Assembly: GCA_905182785.1 (NCBI GenBank) | Contig: CAJJDF010000038.1 | Location: forward strand, 33,104 to 97,103 | Direction of reading: 5' to 3' | Origin: an uncultured Flavobacteriales bacterium | GTDB lineage: Bacteria; Bacteroidota; Bacteroidia; Flavobacteriales_D; CAJJDF01 | Length of the DNA: 64,000 bases | Shown here: piece by piece, positions 1 to 7,932 of the stretch | Position numbering within the stretch: position 1 is the stretch's first letter | Layout: the number at the start of each line of letters is the position of its first letter | Notes under the pieces: generated by a model | The model's database searches: none | Seen by the model: the letters and a program-made list of their open reading frames with translations, nothing else | What the model was told of the DNA's origin: nothing | Translations under genes and position numbers: made by a program

Positions 1-398
1 AAGAAAAAGGATATACTTATGGAATTGGCTCTGTGATTATGGCCAAGGAAAACATGGGGAACATGATAATTTATACTGAAGTAGGTGCTGATGTAACACA
101 AGCTGCTATTAATGAAATAAGAAAGGAAATAAAAGACATGCAAACCAATAAAGTAACCGAAGGGGAATTAACTAAGGTTAAAAACTACATGTTGGGTTCA
201 TTACTTCAAAATACGGATGGCCCTTTTGATTTACTAGAACGTTACAAAACCATTTATTTCTATAACCTACCGAATAATTATTATGATACATATATGACCG
301 ATATAAAGTCTATAACTTCTGAAGAAATTATTAACTTGGCAAATACTTATTTGAATGATTTGTCATTTATTGTGGCAGGAAGTCAAGAAGTAAGCTAA
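1..398 (+). CDS. M16 (pitrilysin-type) zinc peptidase, C-terminal end, 5' partial
   Basis: The reading frame is open from base 3 at the left edge, so this is the tail of a longer gene; the internal GTG at 33 is not a real start. Visible residues include RGYTYGIGS-like 'GYTYGIGS' followed by a helical region with 'VTEGELTKVKNYMLGSL' and a terminal 'SFIVAGSQE'. These are typical of the C-terminal half-domain of M16 family peptidases, which clamp the substrate against the zinc-bearing N-terminal half. The HXXEH zinc motif would lie outside the window, so activity cannot be judged. The next gene follows after 10 bases and is probably co-transcribed. Confidence 0.8.
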   Translation, partial: EKGYTYGIGSVIMAKENMGNMIIYTEVGADVTQAAINEIRKEIKDMQTNKVTEGELTKVKNYMLGSLLQNTDGPFDLLERYKTIYFYNLPNNYYDTYMTDIKSITSEEIINLANTYLNDLSFIVAGSQEVS

Positions 399-408
399 CA
401 ATTAAATC

Positions 409-1131
409 ATGAATATAAAGAAATACATAGCTGTTATTACCTTGATTTTTATTGGATTAATTTCAGTAAATGCACAAAGCAAAACAACATTTGGGTTACA
501 GTACAAACCAATACTACCTATAAAAGTATTAAATGTTACAGAATTAAAACTATCTGAAAAAGGAATGAACGTTACACTTTCTCCAAAATTAGGATTAAAT
601 TTTGGGGCTATAATAAGGTGGGAATTATTGGAAAAACTGTCGCTAGAAACTGGATTAAACTACAACAAAAGAAGTTTTAAAATGGAAGCTATCCTCGAAG
701 ATACTGCCGTAAGTGGTTCCTTAGACTTCTCTATCATTACGTATGAAGTTCCTATTCAGGCTTTATTTTATGTGCGATTAAGTAAACAATGGTATATGAA
801 TGTTGCTTCTGGTTTTTCTATCAATTTTAGAGCTTCAAATGTGGGGAAACTTTCTGAAGACAAAAACTTTTCGCAAATCACATATGTGAAAAATATAAAC
901 CTAGCTTACGTAGCAAACATAGGAATAGAATACCGAACCAAAGAAAGCGGAGCATTTTATTTAGGTGCTTCTCTCACCAATCCATTCCGCCCTTTAGGAG
1001 AAATTCATGCAACTAGTCAAGTAGAAAATTACTCTAAAGAAGTTGTTGGAGATGTTTCTGGAAATTATATTTCGGTAGATTTAAGGTATTTCTTTCATGA
1101 GAAAAAGGAAAAAACTAAGAAAAAGAAATGA
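409..1131 (+). CDS. Outer-membrane beta-barrel protein (PorT-like family)
   Basis: A 240-residue protein with a clear signal peptide (hydrophobic stretch ending at NAQS, about residue 24). The body is a series of alternating short strands rich in aromatic residues, such as 'GLNFGAIIRWELLEKLSLE' and 'VDLRYFF', as expected of an 8-10 strand barrel of the PorT/OMP_b-brl type. The C-terminus is a lysine-rich tail after the final strand, which is unusual because most barrels end in an aromatic residue. The stop overlaps the rdgB start in an ATGA arrangement, so the two are translationally coupled. The exact function is unknown; PorT proper is a T9SS accessory protein, but that identity is not claimed here. 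Confidence 0.65.
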   Translation: MNIKKYIAVITLIFIGLISVNAQSKTTFGLQYKPILPIKVLNVTELKLSEKGMNVTLSPKLGLNFGAIIRWELLEKLSLETGLNYNKRSFKMEAILEDTAVSGSLDFSIITYEVPIQALFYVRLSKQWYMNVASGFSINFRASNVGKLSEDKNFSQITYVKNINLAYVANIGIEYRTKESGAFYLGASLTNPFRPLGEIHATSQVENYSKEVVGDVSGNYISVDLRYFFHEKKEKTKKKK

Positions 1132-1694
1132 AACTAACATTTGCAACCAATAACCCTAACAAACTAAAGGAAGTTCAATCTAAACTGAGCAACTTCGAAA
1201 TAGTATCGCTTAAGGAACTGGGAATTACAGAAGACATTCCAGAAACTGGAGTTACTTTGGATGAAAATGCCTTGATAAAAGCTCGTTATTTATACGAAAT
1301 ATACAAAGTTGATTGTTTTGCAGACGATACAGGATTGGAGATACAATCGCTAAACAATGAACCTGGAGTTTACTCGGCAAGGTATGCAGGTGAAGAGAAA
1401 TCGAGTGATAAAAACATGGATTTGGTTCTTTCTAAACTAGCTGGAAAAGAAAATAGAAAAGCTAGGTTTAGAACCGTAATTGCACTTATCCAAGATGGAA
1501 AAGAAACGCTTATGGAAGGAATTGTGGAAGGAACAATTATTGAAACCAAAACAGGAAAAGATGGTTTTGGCTACGACCCTATTTTTATGCCAAATGGATT
1601 TGACATTACCTTTGCACAAATGGATATGGAAACAAAGAATAGGATTAGTCACAGAGGGTTGGCAATTGATAAATTGGCTGGGTGTCTTCGATAG
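1128..1694 (+). CDS. rdgB: Non-canonical purine NTP pyrophosphatase RdgB/HAM1
   Basis: Hydrolyses dITP, XTP and ITP to monophosphates in the cytoplasm, keeping deaminated purines out of DNA and RNA. At 188 residues it is slightly shorter than the E. coli enzyme. The family signatures are all visible: N-terminal TxNxxK ('ATNNPNKLKEV'), the 'FADDTGLEI' acidic motif around residue 65, 'PGVYSARYAG', 'GFGYDPIF' around residue 145 and 'KNRISHRG' near the end. The ATG overlaps the stop codon of the upstream barrel gene. Fully intact. Confidence 0.95.
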   Translation: MKLTFATNNPNKLKEVQSKLSNFEIVSLKELGITEDIPETGVTLDENALIKARYLYEIYKVDCFADDTGLEIQSLNNEPGVYSARYAGEEKSSDKNMDLVLSKLAGKENRKARFRTVIALIQDGKETLMEGIVEGTIIETKTGKDGFGYDPIFMPNGFDITFAQMDMETKNRISHRGLAIDKLAGCLR

Positions 1695-1727
1695 ACTTTT
1701 AGATGTTAGATTATAGATATTAGAGAA

Positions 1728-2051
1728 ATGAAAAAAATATTAATTTTTATCTTGTTGATTTGCTTCTTAACTAATTGTGATTTTACGTACACATATTGGA
1801 GTGATGGAAATTATGAAGTTACTAATACTGCAGGAGCGCCAGATGGATATATTTTATATAACTCTAATCATGGAAGAGTTTCAAATATTCTAGAAATAGG
1901 TTCTACAGGCAATTTTATTGTTGCTAAAAGTGAAAATAAATATTCTAATAATAAAATTGAATATTGGGTACTTGATAAATCTAAAGACGATAAATATCTA
2001 AATGCTGATGAAATTATGATGGGACCTTATACAATAGATGAATTTATCTAA
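1728..2051 (+). CDS. Small putative lipoprotein of unknown function
   Basis: A 107-residue protein with an N-terminal signal and a plausible lipobox (LTNC, Cys17), so it is probably a membrane-anchored lipoprotein. The mature part is short, rich in Tyr, Asn and Asp, and contains no motif I recognise. It lies 33 bases downstream of rdgB and 42 bases upstream of the FAD oxidase gene, all on the same strand, but the spacing is loose and no promoter is obvious. It is not recognised as any named family. Confidence 0.55.
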   Translation: MKKILIFILLICFLTNCDFTYTYWSDGNYEVTNTAGAPDGYILYNSNHGRVSNILEIGSTGNFIVAKSENKYSNNKIEYWVLDKSKDDKYLNADEIMMGPYTIDEFI

Positions 2052-2093
2052 GTATCAAGATAAAAAGAAGAAAAAACATAGTAAATTAGAACA

Positions 2094-3500
2094 ATGAAAA
2101 CCTTCACAAAAATATCATCCGAACACAAAGAATACTTCATCCAACTCTTGGGAGAAGAAAATGTGTTTTTTAAACCTGAACAACTCAATGAATTTGGGCA
2201 CGATGAAACAGAAGACTTTGTGTTTCCTCCCGAAGTTGCTTTGACTCCAAGAAATACAGAGCAAGTAAGTAAAGTAATGACATATTGTTTCAAAAATCAT
2301 ATTCCTGTTACACCTATTGGTTCGCAAACAGGATTAAGTGGAGGTGCTTTATCCTTGCATGGAGGAGTTGGCTTAAGTATGAAAAAAATGAATAAGATTA
2401 TTCAGTTGGATGAACAGAATTTACAAATTACAGTTGAACCAGGAGTAATTACTGAAGAGATTCAGAATGCTGCGATTGAGAAAGGATTATTTTATGCCCC
2501 AGACCCATCCAGTAAAGGAAGTTGTAGCATTGGTGGAAACCTTGCAGAAAACGCAGGTGGACCAAGAGCTGTAAAATATGGAGTGACCAAAGATTGGGTA
2601 TTGAATCTTGAAGTGGTATTGCCAAACGGAGAAATTATTTGGACAGGTGCCAATACACTTAAAAACTCTACAGGTTATAATTTGACTCAACTGATGGTGG
2701 GAAGTGAAGGAACAATTGGAATAATAACTAAAGCTGTTCTTAAACTTATTCCTTACGTTCCTAATAATGTGAGCTTGTTAGCTCCTTTCAAAAGTGCAAA
2801 AAAAGCATGTGAGGCAGTTTCTGCAATATTTAGAGCAGGAATTACACCTTCTGCCCTGGAGTTTATGGAAAGAGATGCTTTGGATTGGATAATGAATTTT
2901 GATGAATCAATAAACATAAAAATTGAGGACGACACCAAAGCTCATTTATTGATAGAGATTGATGGATCCAACCTAGATTTGATTTACCAAGAATGTGAAA
3001 AAGTAGGTGAAGTACTAACAAAATATGACTGTGGTGAAATCTTATTTGCAGATAACGAAGCTCAAAAAGAGGAGATTTGGCGCATGAGAAGACGAATTGG
3101 AGAAGCTGTAAAATCTAATTCTATCTACAAGGAAGAAGATACAGTTGTTCCAAGATACGAACTGCCAAAATTACTAGAAGGGGTAAAATCTATTGGTGAT
3201 AAATTTGGATTCAAATCGGTTTGTTATGGACATGCGGGAGATGGAAATTTACACATTAATATTATAAAAGGAGAACTAACGGACAAACAATGGAACGAAG
3301 AATTACACTTAGCAATTCGTGAGATATTTGAGTTAACTGTTTCTCTTGGAGGTACTTTATCTGGCGAGCATGGAATTGGTTATGTTCAAAAGGGTTATAT
3401 GGATATTGCTTTTAACAAGGTAGAGTTGGGTTTATTAAAAAGTATTAAAAATGTATTTGATCCTACTGGGATTATGAACCCTGGTAAGTTGTTTGTATAG
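2094..3500 (+). CDS. FAD-linked oxidase, GlcD / D-lactate dehydrogenase type
   Basis: A 468-residue flavoprotein of the VAO/PCMH fold that oxidises a 2-hydroxy acid such as glycolate or D-lactate. The FAD-binding domain is in the first half, with 'PVTPIGSQTGLSGG' near residue 75, 'ENAGGPRAVKYG' near 155 and 'GSEGTIGIIT' near 205. The FAD-oxidase C-terminal domain carries 'GHAGDGNLHINI', 'SGEHGIGY' and the closing 'DPTGIMNPGKLF'. The length matches GlcD and Dld-type enzymes. No GlcE or GlcF partners are adjacent, so it may act alone as a D-2-hydroxyacid dehydrogenase; the substrate cannot be fixed from sequence. Confidence 0.88.
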   Translation: MKTFTKISSEHKEYFIQLLGEENVFFKPEQLNEFGHDETEDFVFPPEVALTPRNTEQVSKVMTYCFKNHIPVTPIGSQTGLSGGALSLHGGVGLSMKKMNKIIQLDEQNLQITVEPGVITEEIQNAAIEKGLFYAPDPSSKGSCSIGGNLAENAGGPRAVKYGVTKDWVLNLEVVLPNGEIIWTGANTLKNSTGYNLTQLMVGSEGTIGIITKAVLKLIPYVPNNVSLLAPFKSAKKACEAVSAIFRAGITPSALEFMERDALDWIMNFDESINIKIEDDTKAHLLIEIDGSNLDLIYQECEKVGEVLTKYDCGEILFADNEAQKEEIWRMRRRIGEAVKSNSIYKEEDTVVPRYELPKLLEGVKSIGDKFGFKSVCYGHAGDGNLHINIIKGELTDKQWNEELHLAIREIFELTVSLGGTLSGEHGIGYVQKGYMDIAFNKVELGLLKSIKNVFDPTGIMNPGKLFV

Positions 3501-3983
3501 TTTTTTTTACTCTTCTTCTTTGTCATTCCCATGAAAATGAGAATTTATTTCACTCGTTTTCTTTCAAAATATCAATCGAATAAAAATAGACACTTTGTTC
3601 ATTTTTCCATTGATGAAAAAAAGAACCGAAAAATCTAGGCTTAATTCTACTCCACGATTTTAACTTGTATTTTTCAATTCAGTCAGTGATTTCCTCCACA
3701 TGTTCCGGAACTTCTTCCTTCATTCACGAAAAAAACCTCTTTAAAATCGCTCCTTAGAATGAGGCCAATAAGTTCTAAATAACATCTTGTTATAAAACAT
3801 TTCTATGCAATTATTTTTGTTTGAAGAACAAAATCACCAATCACTTTTCCGATTCTTTTGAGTTGACTACTCAACATCTTTATCAGAAGTATTATAAATA
3901 GAAACTTTGTAACCTTTTGCAACTTTAGGAGATTAAATTTAATACTTAAGTTTAAAAACTTAGATTAATCCCTCAATAAAAAT
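3501..3983. other. Gene-free stretch between the FAD oxidase and rnpB
   Basis: About 480 bases with no reading frame I can support. It begins with a T run just after the oxidase stop. Around 3520-3780 it contains pieces such as 'GTCATTCCCATGAAAATGAG' and 'TTGATGAAAAAAAGAACCG' that look, from memory, like degenerate copies of a dispersed intergenic sequence seen in other Flavobacteriales genomes. No second copy is present in this window, so repeat status is unproven. Confidence 0.3.
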
Positions 3984-3991
3984 TAACTTTG
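3984..3991 (+). promoter_or_regulatory. Bacteroidota -7 promoter element for rnpB (TAACTTTG)
   Basis: TAACTTTG matches the Bacteroidota -7 consensus TAnnTTTG exactly and ends five bases before the first base of the RNase P P1 helix, the spacing expected for a primary transcript start. No clear -33 TTG is seen. Confidence 0.6.
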
Positions 3992-3995
3992 TCAC

Positions 3996-4367
3996 AAAGC
4001 AAGATTTTCTATCGCCTTACATTTATTGTAAGGAGGAAAGTCCGGGCATCAAAGAGCAACATACTTCCTAACGGGAAGGGTTCCAAGTAATTGGAATACA
4101 GAAAGTGCCGCAGAAAATAACTACCTTAAGTTTACTTAGGGAAAAGGTGAAAAGGTGAGGTAAGAGCTCACGGGTTGGGCTGGCGACAGTCAAATTGGGT
4201 AAACCTTATGTGATGAAAAACCAAATAAACCAGAGCTTGAGGGCTGCTCGCCTAAATCTGGAGGGTAGGTTGTTGGAGGCTGTGAGCAATTGCAGTCCTA
4301 GATAAATGATAGACATTGAAGATTTTATAATCTTCATAAACAGGACCCGGCTTACAAATCTTGCTTT
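3996..4367 (+). ncRNA. rnpB: RNase P RNA (bacterial type A)
   Basis: Catalytic RNA of RNase P, which trims the 5' leaders of pre-tRNAs. The ends form a perfect 12-bp P1 helix: 3996-4007 (AAAGCAAGATTT) pairs with 4356-4367 (AAATCTTGCTTT). Just inside is the conserved 5' core 'GAGGAAAGTCCGGGC' near 4031, and near the 3' end 'ACAGGACCCGGCTTAC' at 4340-4355 is the universally conserved P4 partner. The internal 'GGGCTGGCGACAGTC' and 'GAGGGCTGCTCGCC' segments also fit. The length of about 370 nt is normal. The Bacteroidota promoter element sits immediately upstream. Confidence 0.97.
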
Positions 4368-4541
4368 TATTTTTAGAACTTATAACCTACTTTTGCATTA
4401 AACGGGAAGTTGAAATGTTAGTTTTTTTATTCTGAGTGATCTCTAAGGGTAAAGTTGATGTTTATTTATTTTTAAAGTTTAATAATTGACCTACACCCTT
4501 ATTTACGCTTACTTAATTTGAAAGGAGTGGTAATTTATTAA

Positions 4542-5813
4542 TTATTTTTTTAGTAAATGAATCCCAATGCTACAATCCAAGCATTTTTTTGCCACACACA
4601 ATTCTTTGTAGCAATGGATTAATCCTTGGCTGTTAGCTGCATTATCCATCGCTATTTTTTGGTCAAATAACCGAGTTATTTTATTGTCTTCTGGGGGTAA
4701 CTCTTCTAGTAACTCTATTGCTTTCTCTATGAACACTACTTCGTCTTTATAGATTCCGTAGATATATAGAAATGGAGAAACAGTATTTATAATAATTGAA
4801 TCGATTAAAGTTTTTCCTATTGACTTATTCTTTGGTTTACTTTCTGTTTCAAATGTGTAATGAGTATGCCAGAAACCATCTACAATACTACATTTTAAAT
4901 TATTACGTATTTCTTCTATAGAAACTTCTTTATTAATAAAAACATCAAATAAAGAGGATTTAGCTGTAATCAATTGAGCCAATTGTGCCAACCTCAAGGT
5001 TGGGAAATTGGAAGGACGCATTTTTGAAAACTTCCAGGATTGCTTTGTGATGGGGATTAAGTTATTTTTCACTTGATGAAATTCGTATTCTCTTTTAAGA
5101 GAATTGTAATACTCTTCTCCTTCCCTATTTTCTTCTAAAAATCCTGCTTGACCAAACAGGATACTTTCTGTGGCTAGTTTGTTGTTCCCCAATTTATCAA
5201 ACAACAAGACCGAAGTATTTTTGGCCATTTCTTCCATTCCTATAGCATTTACTTTTAACCCCATACTCTTTGCCAATTGCTGAAAAAACACTTGGTTCCA
5301 ATTGTAATTACAGTCAACTAATTGTTTTTTTATTAGTTCTGTTTTTTGTTTCAATCGTTCTATTAACAAACTATCAAGGGACGATGAAATGATAATACCT
5401 GGCACTTCACTCAATTGATTAATACAAGGAATTGGTTTGAAAATAAACTGTTGGTAGTCTTCAAATTTTGTGTAATCCAATCTATTTTTTAATTCCAAAA
5501 CAGGAAGTACAGATCCTTTGGTTAACTCTATTTCTTTGTCGTGATTAAACACAACATGCAACACCACAGAATCGTAAGCTTTGTCTTTTTGATGTTTGTG
5601 TTTCATCCAATCGGATGAATTGATGTGAATCTCTATGTTTCCTGCCCAAATTGTGTTGCCAATTTTCACTTTTCCTTCCGAGAAATCTGGACCCGAATCG
5701 TGATTGTGGTATCCATAACTAATTATTTCTAATTCTTCTCCACTACTCGTCTTTAATGAATTACTATCAAACATCTTGTACTTCCAACAATAATGTAAGT
5801 AATCCTCAGTCAT
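4542..5813 (-). CDS. DUF2851 family protein
   Basis: A 423-residue cytoplasmic protein of the DUF2851 family, common in Bacteroidota and of unknown function. The N-terminus has the family-typical 'DYLHYCWKYKMFD' and then 'SGPDFSEGKVKIG', 'WAGNIEIHINSSDW' and 'YDSVVLHVVFNHD', which resemble a nuclease-like beta-rich fold. The C-terminus has a cysteine cluster, 'CVAKKCLDCSIG', that could bind metal. No signal peptide is present. The gene stands alone, convergent with rnpB and separated from anmK by a terminator. Confidence 0.85.
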   Translation of the reverse strand: MTEDYLHYCWKYKMFDSNSLKTSSGEELEIISYGYHNHDSGPDFSEGKVKIGNTIWAGNIEIHINSSDWMKHKHQKDKAYDSVVLHVVFNHDKEIELTKGSVLPVLELKNRLDYTKFEDYQQFIFKPIPCINQLSEVPGIIISSSLDSLLIERLKQKTELIKKQLVDCNYNWNQVFFQQLAKSMGLKVNAIGMEEMAKNTSVLLFDKLGNNKLATESILFGQAGFLEENREGEEYYNSLKREYEFHQVKNNLIPITKQSWKFSKMRPSNFPTLRLAQLAQLITAKSSLFDVFINKEVSIEEIRNNLKCSIVDGFWHTHYTFETESKPKNKSIGKTLIDSIIINTVSPFLYIYGIYKDEVVFIEKAIELLEELPPEDNKITRLFDQKIAMDNAANSQGLIHCYKELCVAKKCLDCSIGIHLLKK

Positions 5814-5854
5814 TTATAAATATAGTAATTTATAATGAAACGAAAGTATTTTGC

Positions 5855-5881
5855 AAAAAAAAGTCCCACCGAAGAAGGACT
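5855..5881 (-). terminator. Rho-independent terminator downstream of anmK
   Basis: On the minus strand AGTCC and GGACT form a short stem around a 10-base loop, followed directly by a run of eight T. It lies 74 bases past the anmK stop codon. The stem is only five base pairs, so it may be weak. Confidence 0.5.
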
Positions 5882-5954
5882 AAAAATTTTTATCTACGCG
5901 ATATATTATGATACGATTAAAGAAAACGAAATTAAGTAGGTTTGGTTTTCTTTT

Positions 5955-6995
5955 TTAGACTATCACTCCCCCAACAACATCCTTTCTTGCACCCGTTACC
6001 GAGGACAAACAATTTGGGGTGTTTTCTAGTTTCAACACTCCTAAAAAAGCGAAAATTAATGCTTCTTTATACTCTATGAGTTCTTTGTTAGCTTGTACCA
6101 GGTTGGCTGTAGTATTTTGTTTAATGAGTGAGATTAAAAAAGTATTAAAAGCTCCGCCTCCAGTAATTAATACGGAAGAATGATGAGAAAATAGTTTCGT
6201 AATAGAAAGAGCCAAATAATGAGTGACCGCAGTTATTTTATCTTCGTTACTAATGGAATACTTTCCTAAAATAGGGAGAATATACTTTTCATACATTTCA
6301 TAACCCAAGGAGTTATTTTCGAAATCCAGATTCATTAATTCATTCAATAATTGAGTTGTTAGATTTCCTCTTTTTGCTATTTCTCCATCTCTATCAAATG
6401 GCAATCCTAATTCATTGGCAAGAGGGTTCAGAATCATGTTAGCAAAACAAACGTCATACGCTTTTCGAGTTCCATTTTCTTCATAAGAAACATTGGCAAT
6501 TCCCCCAATATTTAGGCAATAATCGTACTGCGAAAACAATAACTTATCGCCCACAGGAACTAAAGGTGCTCCTTGCCCACCGTTCGCTACATCCAAACTT
6601 CTAAAATCATTAATCACAGAAATTTGAGTAGCTTCTTTTATTGCCTTCCCACTTCCAATTTGTACCGTAATTCCTTTTTCTGGTTTATGAAAAACTGTGT
6701 GTCCGTGAGAGGCAATAAAATCAATTTCTGTGAGGTTATTCTCTTCAATAAATTGTTTTGTTTCCTTTCCAAAATAGGTGCCCAATTCCCTATCAAATTG
6801 AGTTAATTCTTCTTCGGATAAATGAATGGCATTTCTTAGTTTTCGAATCCATTCTGGAGAATAGTCTACCATTTTGGCTGTAAGAATCTTGTAGCTCCAT
6901 TGTTTATCAAAATGGAAAGAACAATACACCATATCGATTCCATCACAAGAGGTTCCAGACATTAACCCTATGGCTTTGTACGTATTCTTTTTCAT
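5955..6995 (-). CDS. anmK: Anhydro-N-acetylmuramic acid kinase AnmK
   Basis: Phosphorylates and opens 1,6-anhydro-MurNAc released during peptidoglycan turnover to give MurNAc-6-phosphate, a cytoplasmic cell-wall recycling step. At 346 residues it is close to the usual 360-370. The ATP-binding 'GLMSGTSCDGID' is at residues 11-22; 'SHGHTVFH', 'DFRSLDVANGGQGAPLVP' and 'FDRDGEIA', holding the catalytic Asp, follow in family order, and 'LITGGGAFN' marks the C-terminal ASKHA lobe. MurQ, the usual next enzyme, is not in this window. Confidence 0.95.
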   Translation of the reverse strand: MKKNTYKAIGLMSGTSCDGIDMVYCSFHFDKQWSYKILTAKMVDYSPEWIRKLRNAIHLSEEELTQFDRELGTYFGKETKQFIEENNLTEIDFIASHGHTVFHKPEKGITVQIGSGKAIKEATQISVINDFRSLDVANGGQGAPLVPVGDKLLFSQYDYCLNIGGIANVSYEENGTRKAYDVCFANMILNPLANELGLPFDRDGEIAKRGNLTTQLLNELMNLDFENNSLGYEMYEKYILPILGKYSISNEDKITAVTHYLALSITKLFSHHSSVLITGGGAFNTFLISLIKQNTTANLVQANKELIEYKEALIFAFLGVLKLENTPNCLSSVTGARKDVVGGVIV

Positions 6996-7050
6996 TTCTT
7001 TTATTTAAGATTGAAAGTTAATACAATTGAATCGTTAAATTACTCTTAAA

Positions 7051-7920
7051 CTAATTTACACGAACAATTTTAATAGACGGCTTATGAGTAGTAAAAAAAC
7101 CATACCCTCCAATAATATTTGTTGGATGATTTACTGGTTCTCTTGAGATACTGGTAAAAAGTCCTCCACTTCGTAAACGAGCGCTTAAATAGTCGTAATA
7201 TCCTTTGCTTATGTTAGAAATAGATACTACAACTGTATCTTGATTCCAATCGCTTAATTGATAAGAATCCGAATAATTTGCAGTAGAAAAATCCTTATCT
7301 GTCAGTATAACTGTTTCTTTTAAGACATTATTATTTTCATTCAAATCAAATCCTCCTCCTGCAGAGTTTGAATCTTTTTGAGCATAAAAATTTACCATAT
7401 ACCAATTATCCTCTCCTTGAGGATCTGTAAAGTCATAGTTTATAGTAGTAATATCAAAAACTCCGTTAGTATCTATCGTAGCAGTTGCATTGTTTAAAGA
7501 AACTTGCGGAAGCATATAAGCAGAAGATGTCACTTCCATTCCCGTGTTATAGTCCTTTGCATACAAGTTATAAGTTGTATTTAATATTTGTGGAGTCGAC
7601 ACACTCAAAAACACTCCCGGGATACCAGGCGAACTAAAAAGGGTGTCAGAAATTCCATTGTAAGAAATAGTCACAATTCCAGAGTCTACCAGTAATTGAT
7701 TTAAAATATCTTGAGAAATTGAATCTTCGTTTACATTAAATCCTCTTGTATCCATGCTTCTAGAAAGTGTAACTAACATGATAGAACCAGGAATAACTTG
7801 AGAAGAAATAACTAATTTCTTTTCTGCTTGCGGCAAGTCAATAGCAATGGATTTTGGTCTGCAATTTAAGAACAACAAACTGCTTAAGATTACTGCTATT
7901 TTTAGTTGTAAATTTTTCAT
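7051..7920 (-). CDS. DUF4249 lipoprotein partner of a TonB receptor
   Basis: A 289-residue outer-membrane lipoprotein with signal peptide and lipobox (FLNC, Cys20). The mature N-terminus 'AEKKLVISSQVIPG' and strand-rich body fit DUF4249, a Bacteroidota family almost always encoded immediately after a TonB-dependent receptor. Here the receptor stop and this start are only 12 bases apart on the same strand, so the two form one operon. By analogy with SusD-like partners it probably helps capture a ligand at the cell surface, but the substrate is unknown. Confidence 0.75.
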   Translation of the reverse strand: MKNLQLKIAVILSSLLFLNCRPKSIAIDLPQAEKKLVISSQVIPGSIMLVTLSRSMDTRGFNVNEDSISQDILNQLLVDSGIVTISYNGISDTLFSSPGIPGVFLSVSTPQILNTTYNLYAKDYNTGMEVTSSAYMLPQVSLNNATATIDTNGVFDITTINYDFTDPQGEDNWYMVNFYAQKDSNSAGGGFDLNENNNVLKETVILTDKDFSTANYSDSYQLSDWNQDTVVVSISNISKGYYDYLSARLRSGGLFTSISREPVNHPTNIIGGYGFFTTHKPSIKIVRVN

Positions 7921-7932
7921 GTTAATCTTGTA

